In this document: in pieces, positions 9,350 to 16,199 of the stretch
Layout: each line of letters begins with the position of its first letter
Numbering within the stretch: the first letter of the stretch is position 1
NCBI GenBank assembly: GCA_910592205.1
Contig: CAJVPJ010000816.1
Coordinates: 1-16,199, forward strand
Source: Paraglomus occultum
Taxonomy: Eukaryota > Glomeromycota > Glomeromycetes > Paraglomerales > Paraglomeraceae
DNA length: 16,199 nt
Direction of reading: 5' to 3'
Position numbers and translations under genes: made by a program
The notes under the pieces: model-generated
Database searches by the model: none
Told to the model about the DNA's origin: nothing
The model's input: only the letters and a program-made list of their open reading frames with translations

Positions 9350-10104
9350 TTTGATGTAAGGGAAACTTTATTGGTAAACGAAACTGTTACTAGTATGGGA
9401 ACTTGCTTCAATTAATTATAGTAAGACATGACTTCTTATAGATGAAATTATTTAATGTTACTATTTACTAATCCAGAAAGTATTACACAAGAGGCGAATA
9501 GGTTTGCAAACAAGTATTAGTATGGAAAGATATAGTGCAGGAATCATTTTTATTCCAAGTTGGAAAACTCCGTTCAGTCCTTAGACAAAAGATCATTATG
9601 GTTATGCTCTGTAAATTAGAATAGAACATGCATACGGTATTTAGCGCGTACTAATGATGCTCATTCACTTGTTTAATATCCACATATGCATACCCAGTAG
9701 CGCTGATATGCAACTGAATCACACATTCCATTTGAACAGGTTCAGAAGATTATTAGGTATTATAATTAACACAGTGTTCAAAAATTGAATTAGTTGTCGT
9801 TCGATGGCTAGATCGAGAGATTCCTTTCTAATACTCAAGAACGTAACAAATACTTAAGAGATACCCATTATAACAAATATATCACCATAATTATTAAAAT
9901 TTAATTTTATCCAGCTTCACTATGTTTGTTGTCTACTAGTAATGTTTGGCACAATACAACAGACTGTGATATTAAAACTATTACTCTTCACTCCATTAAT
10001 ATTAGTATGATCCGAAATTCCATCGTACCAATTCTTCGACAAGTTACAATAATAAACTTATATTTCTACCAACCTAAATAGAAAAAAAAAACACGCAGAT
10101 TCGG
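9350..10104. other. Convergent intergenic region, no gene seen
   Basis: 755 bp of AT-rich sequence between the stop of the TFIIIC-subunit gene and the stop of the reverse-strand cyclophilin gene. It must contain both 3' UTRs and polyadenylation signals; AATAAA occurs near 10050 on the forward strand. No open frame with a recognisable motif, no tRNA and no repeat was found. Confidence 0.6.
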
Positions 10105-12669
10105 TTACAAATGGATACTAGCTAGCTTGATGTAATAGCTTTCAGATTCTGTTATCTTACCACTAAAGTCACCAAAATTATATCCTGTTGATTTTGTCTT
10201 TTTCTTTTCTTGCTCAACTGGATAATCTGCTTCTGTGTCTTCAAATTCTAGCGTTCTTTTTGCAGACGTTGACTTCAGGTATTTGCCAACACCGGCACTC
10301 ACATTTGTACTTGGATCAGCAAGCCTGGTCAACTGTGTGCCAAACCATGTAGTTGTTTCCTGATATTATATAAAGGTCAGTCAAACTAGGACTAGAAAGA
10401 ACAAATGGTCGATAATTGAAGCAAACCAACCTTCTCTGACTTTTCTTTGGGATTATTTTTCTTTTCTGCATTCTCCGATTCAAACAGTAGCTTCCTCTCC
10501 AATCGTTTCTCGTATTCTTCATAAGGATCTACGAATACCATCACATCTAGCATTTTAATTTCTTGCAGAGGGTAATCTGCTTCGTCGGTAGGGACGGATT
10601 CCATCTTGTCTAGTACATCTTTTCCTCCAACGAGCTTGCCAAATATTGTGTGCTTATTATCCAAATGAGTGCATGGACGGAATGTTATAAAGCTGCAAAT
10701 TGCAATTAGAAAATTAAAAGTCTCTCGCTAATTGAATAAGTAGCAGGCAATGCAAATAACTTACAACTGTGATCCATTCGTGCCTTTACCCCTATTTGCC
10801 ATGCTTAGAAGACCACGTTCATTATGCGACAAGTTGCTTTTGAATTCATCGGGAAAATCTTTCTTCCAATATGATTCACCACCTTTACCCGTTCCAGTTG
10901 GATCACCCCCTTGAATCTGTATATCGAATACAGTAAAGTACGAATATTTTAAAAAAAAACTACGTACGGTTTAGACATAACCCAAAACAAGGTAGGTAAC
11001 CTTACCATAAAATTTTTTATTTTTCGATGAAACACAACATTTTTATAGTAACCTTGCTTGGACAGCATTATAAAGTTATAACACGTCCTTGGTGACTATT
11101 GGTGTAAGCAAAACTTAGTGTTGCATATCATATAATACGTTACGAATCAGCCAATCACTCTTACCTTATCACAGAACAGTTCGATATTCAAATTACCCAT
11201 ATTAGTTACGATTCGCGCGTATCCTTTGGCTTTTATCTCCTTGAACATAACTTCCTCTTTATCAAGCAACATATTCTCATTCTCTGTCACTGGAGTCATG
11301 GCTGTGGAAGTAAGGGATGCAGCTGCATATCCTGTAGAATAATGAGCCGCATTATATGGTAACTTTTTCTTAACTGGTTCGAATTTTTTAGCTTTTGCAT
11401 CATCTTTGACAGGTGTTTTCTCTTTTTGAACTGTAGATTGGTCTGAAGAGGTTTTTTTCTTTGAAAAAATAAAACCGATTAAAACCTTACCCAAATATGC
11501 ATGCGAGTCAAAACTTTAAACAAGATTTACTATAAACCACCGAGTATCTTACCTGTCCTGCAAGTTTTGCCAACACGCGCCCAGCAGAACCAGTAGCGCT
11601 GACATTTATATCATTAAGTGGGTTTTCTTTTGCATCTGAAATCAGTAAGTAATAGAGTTGATAACTGAAAGAAGGGTTCCTTTTTTTTTCTGGAAATTGC
11701 ATGCAATTCTCAACCCACACTTTCGCCGAGATCTCAATTACCTTTATCTGATAGCTTCTGGTCATGTTTCACATAATAAAAGTTGGACAAATTACGCGCT
11801 TCAAGATTATGAGGGTCCTTGAGCAAATTTTAAGTGTTAATAAGAAGAAAGATATTTTGTGCACACAACGCCAATTTAATTACCTGAAGCACAATTATAT
11901 CTGCTCGGGTAAAGGGTTCATCGGTCAAGAGATCCCTCCAATTCTTGGTCTTTATATTAAGTCTGTCAATTGCTTCATATGCATATACATTTCCCGTCGT
12001 CTTTATCGCGACGATATGCGTATGTTCAGTAAAGACACGAAAAGTTGCGGGACAATGATATTCTCCTGCCAAAGGATATATCGACATGAGTTCCTAATTG
12101 CGAGAAAACATCCGCTGCACTGCCAAGTGGCCTTACCATTTCCATTTTTATAAAAATTCAATTTAATCAAAGATTTCAGTTCCAATTTCTCGCCCGTCAC
12201 TGGACTCTTCCCGTACTTTTTTATGTACGCATATATATTACTATTAACATGATTTACAGATTGCAAATACGATTATGAGTAGAAGATATGCTTGATCCGT
12301 CCTTTTGCTGGGATCATACCTTAGATCAAATATAATGCCTTCAGGAGTACAAGCTGGATGCGAGAACGGCTGCAAAGACAGCGAACAACAGTAAAACGGC
12401 AAACATTGGAAATTCTTTTCGGTCTTCTTTCTCGCCTGAATGCCCCCAAATTGCATACCACCGAACTCGCCCGACCATTCTAAATGACAAACACACTATT
12501 TCTTAAGCATGGTAGAATAAAAAAGATCTGCAACCGAAACCGGCACTTACCTGAATGAGTGATATACCTAACAAACAAAAGGAAGCAATGTAATTGACAG
12601 ATGCACGAGATTGCAAAAAAATAATAATAATCTGAAAAAGACGTACAATTTGTCGGTCCCTTTACCCAT
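10105..12669 (-). CDS. U-box cyclophilin-like peptidyl-prolyl isomerase (PPIL2/Cyp60 family)
   Basis: Twelve reverse-strand exons join in phase: 12669-12647, 12567-12551, 12479-12320, 12240-12137, 12065-11884, 11817-11742, 11635-11553, 11458-11165, 11095-11006, 10916-10765, 10692-10431, 10359-10105. The product is about 565 aa; human PPIL2 is about 520. The start [15 protein letters not shown] matches the family. A U-box (about 37-115) begins [13 protein letters not shown] and includes [18 protein letters not shown] and [12 protein letters not shown] follow. The cyclophilin domain (about 293-455) has FHR (R337), [10 protein letters not shown] (Q345), SMANRG (A383, N384), SQFFITF (F395) and L404/H408. 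The CypA Trp121 position is His403; human PPIL2 has Tyr there. Family members are nuclear, spliceosome-associated and act as E3 ubiquitin ligases through the U-box. Exon 9 reads [11 protein letters not shown] where relatives have PKTCENFIRL. The C-terminus runs past the usual FGDFS ending. It diverges from TFIIS over 154 bp. Confidence 0.93.
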
Positions 12670-12823
12670 GGCCTTTTGCTAGATCCGTTTTTTCTGGGGA
12701 GATTTTTTGGGGTGGGGTGCACCAATTTTATACTGTTTATAAACAACACGTGGTCGTGATATCTCGACATCTTACTCTTATCTTATCATCCTTTTTGTCG
12801 TTAGCACACCGCGTTGTAATAAT
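12670..12823. promoter_or_regulatory. Bidirectional promoter between the cyclophilin and TFIIS genes
   Basis: Only 154 bp separate the two start codons, so both core promoters and 5' UTRs must share this space. It contains the E-box palindrome CACGTG (12747-12752), a GTTTATAAAC palindrome just before it (12735-12744) and a G-rich/T-rich stretch (about 12688-12720). On the TFIIS side a pyrimidine-rich run (about 12771-12798) could mark the transcription start. The sites are read by eye; no function is proven. Confidence 0.6.
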
Positions 12824-14355
12824 ATGAACACCGACGAAGTCTTGCGCTTGAAAAAATCACTTGAGAAGGCTACTCAAGAAGCGAGGCTTTCTGTAAGCTT
12901 TTTGATATCTCTAATCATTTGAGTGATATGATTTATACGTGGAGCGGCAGCTCCGGTTGAGATAACCCGTTAGCTGATTCATAATTTTCTTCAAAAATAG
13001 TCAACTCTTGAACTTTTACAGAGGTTAAAGGAAAACGTAAAACCGACAAAAGAACTGCTACGAGTAAGTTTCCAAAGTCGTTTCGAGATTGCTGTTAGCT
13101 TCCACGCTACTAATAACGGTATCTTTGTTTTTCTATATAACAGAAAACTGAAATAGGGCTCCTTGTTAGCAAACAAAAATCACACAAGAACGCAGATATC
13201 GCTAGACTTGCAAAAGAAATTATCGCAAAATGGAAGAAAGAAATAGGCAATGAGGGTCGCTCATCGGCAGTTGAAAGTAATGGTTACTCTGATAGAGTTG
13301 TCAACTCAAAAATATCACCCAAGTCATTATCTAGATCTTCTACACCAAAAGCCAGCATTGATTCAAATTCCCGGCCTGCTGTCCCCTCCAATGATAGCGA
13401 TATAATACGAGGAGAGAATGCTCAGTATTCTATTAGTTCTCCGACAACACCAATACCTGATACCCCGTCGTCAGATAGAGAAGGAGATAGAAATATTATA
13501 ACGGACAATATTAGTGGACCATTTGTGGGGGACAGCAGGCGGGATAGATGTATAGAACTGTTATATAATGCAATGGCGTTCGATTCATCTAATGGTAAGG
13601 CGTTGGTTATCAATACCATTATACTGATTTAGACAATAACTAATTCCGTGGCTTTGACCCTTTGGAAGACTCAAAAACAATTCTAGAGCGAGCTATCAAA
13701 ATAGAGAAGACTGTATTAGATCAGTTTGGCGGAAAACAAGAAAAAGAATATAGAGACAAACTTCGCAGTCTAATTCTTAATTTAAAAGACAAAAAGAATC
13801 CGGAATTGCGAGCGAGTGTAGTAAGTGGCGAACTACCCGTGACTAAATTCTGTACCATGTCGAAAGAGGTAAATAATATCATGTGTATGGTCATTGTTTA
13901 TCGTGATAGATCAAGATGGGCTTCTGTTGAGATGACGAAAAAACGCAAGACTTACAATCATTTGTTTATTCTCTAGGATATGGCTTCAGAAGAAAAGAAA
14001 GCCCGCGACCGGGCTATTCGTCAGATTAAACTATTCGAGTCACGTGGAGCAGGACCCTCGTTGGCTGAAACCGACGCATTTCGTTGTGGCAAGTGCGGTA
14101 ATCGTAAATGCACATACTATCAAATGCAGGTGAGTATGCAGATACATCGATGTTGATGAACAATCCGAGTTTGTTTTTATTTAACACCAATAATATTATA
14201 GACGCGTAGCGCTGATGAACCAATGACGACATTTGTCACTTGCACTATCTGTAACAACCGATGGAAGGTAAATGTGATTTCCTTTACGCTTACTTGGAGT
14301 TTCGGTTTAATATAAACTCTGCTGACGTACATTTAACTCTTCTCAGTTTTGTTAA
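12824..14355 (+). CDS. Transcription elongation factor TFIIS
   Basis: Seven exons join in phase: 12824-12892, 13001-13063, 13144-13594, 13669-13868, 13977-14129, 14202-14267 and 14347-14355. The product is about 336 aa; yeast Dst1 is 309. Domains: N-terminal helical LW domain (about 1-80, with KPTKELLRKTEIGLLVSK), a Ser/Thr/Pro-rich linker (about 80-175), the central Pol II-binding domain (from RDRCIELLYNAMAF, with LILNLKDKKNPELRASVVSG), and the zinc ribbon with C298-x2-C301 and C326-x2-C329. The acidic hairpin motif RSADEPMTTF carries D317 and E318, which reach the polymerase active site and stimulate transcript cleavage in backtracked Pol II. All catalytic and zinc residues are present, so it should be functional. 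The last exon codes only for Phe-Cys-stop. The acceptor at 13668 (TTGGAAG) is chosen because the earlier AG at 13632 leads to an immediate stop. Confidence 0.95.
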
Positions 14356-15612
14356 AGCTAATCTGTACGATAATGTGATCTTACCATGCGGGCCGTTGGT
14401 TAGTCATTCGCTATCTCAATGGTGATGTTCGCCATTTGAAGATGGTATTTTTGACGCGCTTTAAATAATTCTTTGTTTTATAAATAGTTTTTTTTTTTGT
14501 TTTTGAGTTCGCCGAAAGTCGGTAATTAATAAGTGTTCTGTTTGAACAAGAATGCAAGGTTTAGCCGTTGCAATAGTCTTTTTTTTTCCAGCTCTCCTTT
14601 CTCTCCTTGTCGTCAGAGCCTGACGAATGTAACTAGTTGAAATAAATCGGAAGTATTATTCGTATTTGTTATAACGGCTATTTGATTACGCTGTTTAGCT
14701 ATTAGATGTTGAACCAATCGCTAATATGTCTATTAAGCGTACATGTTTTGTTTGTAATTTCTGCTGCTTAATTACTTTTAGCAAGCAAATTAATATTAAT
14801 ATTTAAAAATAAAAAAGAATTTTGTGATCATAATCCGAGGATTATACCGATTTTATTGCTAGATACAGCGGCCATTCATCTGAGAAAGGCCTCGAAAACA
14901 GATGCGTTTATTGATCACAGACCCAACTAGTACGCGTAAACTTTCTAGCATACATCCAAACTCAATTGCGAATAAGTATCGGCATTACACACAGTTGACT
15001 ATTGGTTAGTAATTTTCAATTATAAAAAAGAATTGCTTGGAAGATGAGCCTCGATCCAGAAGTCATTTACAATATCCAGATTACGTCTACTAAAGAAGCA
15101 TAAATGCTTTTGAGAATAATTAAAGTATCGATGTATACAGTACGTTATCATTATTATTATTGTAAATTCACATAATGCTGAGTGGCTGTGCATACCACTC
15201 CGTTGATCGAATTCACACATGTAATTGTCATTAATAGAACGAGGTTTCTAAACATATCGGGTGGCTTAGATGACTCAGAATGCATGATGTTGCAACACAT
15301 TCTCACCGATAGACATTCAGAAAATTCCCATGAACGGTTTAAGGGTTAACTTGCACAACTTTTTTGGAAATGAGCACATGGCTCTAAACTATGTAAATAT
15401 GACAAGGATTAAACTTATGCATATAATTACTATAATTTAATTTAATGTATTATCGTCTGCTAGTTATACTAATTGAATTCCCAACCCTATATATTAAAAA
15501 CTTTACATTGATTATTGTGAAAACCGTAGAGTATTAATTGCGAGTATTGTTAAAGTATCGTCGGTATCAGTTCTTCAAATTAACCCAGTTGAAAAAAGAG
15601 TCTATAAATCTA
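14356..15612. other. Gene-free AT-rich region downstream of TFIIS
   Basis: About 1.26 kb with no recognisable protein motif. AATAAA near 14641 is a candidate polyadenylation signal for TFIIS. Homopolymeric T runs occur at about 14489-14497 and 14579-14588. The motif AAAGTATCG occurs near 15122 and 15552, echoing the repeat array further right. Short open frames here look random. Confidence 0.55.
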
Positions 15613-15692
15613 GGGGGATCGTAAAAGTATCGCGATATATTCAGGGGGCATCGTGAGGTAGGGATATCGTGAGGTAGGGATATCGTAAAGTA
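15613..15692 (+). repeat. Short direct-repeat array, 16-17 bp units
   Basis: Four related units lie at 15613-15629, 15644-15660, 15661-15676 and 15677-15692. The last three are contiguous. Approximate consensus: GGGATATCGTRARGTA, with GGGGG replacing GGG in the first two. The two head-to-tail 16-mers differ at two positions (GTGAGG against GTAAAG). A partial fifth unit, GGTATCGTCG, follows at about 15694. It is a small decaying minisatellite or a cluster of binding sites. Confidence 0.75.
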
Positions 15693-15940
15693 CGGTATCG
15701 TCGTCTATTGTGGCTTTGTATAATAAAATATTTAAATGTAGACAAGCTGAGGCGCACCTAAGACGGATCTTTAAAGCTGCTTCAATATTTTTCTTTGCAA
15801 CGGTTATTTTGCGTCAACAGACTAAACAAAAAATTCGTTATTTTTTGAAGTGCAAAAATCTAAAAACGCAAACATTATTATTATATAGTAAATTGAGACC
15901 TTACTACTGTTATGTTTATAACTTCCTAAATTAAATCAAA

Positions 15941-15956
15941 TATATATCGATATATA
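15941..15956. repeat. Perfect 16-bp AT palindrome
   Basis: TATATATCGATATATA is its own reverse complement. It lies five bases before the Tc1-type end at 15961. It may be a simple-sequence accident in AT-rich DNA. Confidence 0.5.
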
Positions 15957-15960
15957 CATT

Positions 15961-15990
15961 CAGTGGAGAAAAGTCACCGGACACTTTATG
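15961..15990 (+). mobile_element. Possible lone Tc1-type terminal repeat
   Basis: The sequence CAGTGGAGAAAAGTCACCGG, followed by ACACTTTATG, looks like the 5' terminal repeat of a Tc1/mariner element (CAGTG start, then a GGACAC-type block). A TA lies four bases before it rather than directly adjacent. No matching inverted end and no transposase are visible in the remaining 200 bp, so the element would be truncated or continue past the window edge. Confidence 0.35.
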
Positions 15991-16113
15991 TATTCGAATA
16001 CTGCTCGGGATAATGTATAATAAAATGATTGTAAACTTTTACCATAAATAGTTAGTATCCACAAATAATTCTATAGTGTAACAGTCGCGAATATTGATGT
16101 AAACAAAGTCAAT

Positions 16114-16176
16114 TGGGGCAGACTGCAACAAAACCAGACAAAGTGAACATTCTGAAATAAGAGGCTTGTGTGGCTG
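16114..16176. repeat. Right copy of the distant inverted repeat
   Basis: 16114-16153 is the exact reverse complement of 35-74 and 16161-16176 matches 1-16 with two differences. Unlike the left copy it is not joined to any Uma2-like coding sequence, which shows the repeat is separable from that gene. The sequence on its inner side (before 16114) shows no similarity to that of the left copy (after 74). Confidence 0.85.
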
Positions 16177-16199
16177 AAAGTTAACTAATTTGACTAATA

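Larger units (their letters stand above)
15693..16113. other. AT-rich region without a gene
   Basis: Apart from the palindrome and Tc1-like end listed separately, nothing is recognised. The 74-codon forward frame at 15710-15934 starts with a non-ATG codon, is rich in Lys, Phe and Tyr as expected for random AT-rich DNA, and has no known motif. Confidence 0.5.

Noticed and set aside
11764-12153. Forward-strand ORF of 129 codons
   Set aside because: It is antisense to cyclophilin exons 4-6 and has no motif of its own.
12480-12770. A longer N-terminus for the cyclophilin from the reverse frame at 12770
   Set aside because: The internal [11 protein letters not shown] start fits the family exactly and has a G at -3; the upstream residues are unlike any homologue and the frame then reads through an intron.
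15020-15220. Small reverse-strand ORF in the right flank
   Set aside because: It has no recognisable motif, no good splice partners and a composition expected of random AT-rich DNA.
15613-15692. CRISPR array
   Set aside because: Units are contiguous or nearly so, with no unique spacers, and the genome is eukaryotic.
1-16176. A 16-kb composite transposon bounded by the inverted repeats
   Set aside because: The interior holds four unrelated core housekeeping genes with normal introns and no transposase spanning the segment. The repeats are short and unlike known large-element ends, so two dispersed repeat copies are more likely.

Overview
This is an AT-rich eukaryotic nuclear window from a fungus. 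Its genes are cut by many short GT-AG introns (mostly 60-170 nt), several with a CTAAC branch-point-like motif before the acceptor. Translating and joining the exons by hand gives five protein-coding genes and at least two decayed transposons. A DASH-complex gene (Dad4) identifies it as fungal. The Uma2-like nuclease-fold gene and a transposon ORF of a type I recall from arbuscular mycorrhizal fungi suggest Glomeromycotina; the lineage is an inference.

Left part (1-3530): a reverse-strand Uma2-like PD-(D/E)XK protein gene (ATG at 1044, six putative exons) ends at or beyond the window edge. Next is a complete but dead Tc1/mariner-type element (1797-2686). It has matching terminal inverted repeats, a TA duplication on each side and a broken DDE transposase. 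It is followed by a cluster of CCGGTTTA-type motifs and by a frameshifted, truncated transposon ORF on the reverse strand.

Centre (3601-9349): DAD4 (72 aa, three exons) lies about 80 bp from the transposon remnant. The large TFIIIC subunit gene follows (Sfc4/Tfc4 family, 17 exons, about 1,096 aa, TPR protein), on the forward strand.

Right part (10105-14355): a reverse-strand U-box cyclophilin (PPIL2/Cyp60 family, 12 exons, about 565 aa) converges on the TFIIIC gene. It diverges from a TFIIS gene (seven exons, about 336 aa, with a 9-nt last exon) across a 154-bp shared promoter holding a CACGTG palindrome.

The last 1.8 kb (14356-16199) has no recognisable gene. It contains a four-unit 16-17 bp direct repeat, an AT palindrome, a possible lone Tc1-type end, and a 40-bp sequence that is the exact reverse complement of positions 35-74 at the other end of the window.

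Functionally the host genes are core nuclear machinery: kinetochore-microtubule coupling (Dad4), Pol III assembly (TFIIIC), spliceosome-linked ubiquitin ligase/prolyl isomerase (PPIL2) and Pol II elongation (TFIIS). They do not form an operon or a dedicated pathway; this is a gene-dense housekeeping island with transposon debris on its flanks.
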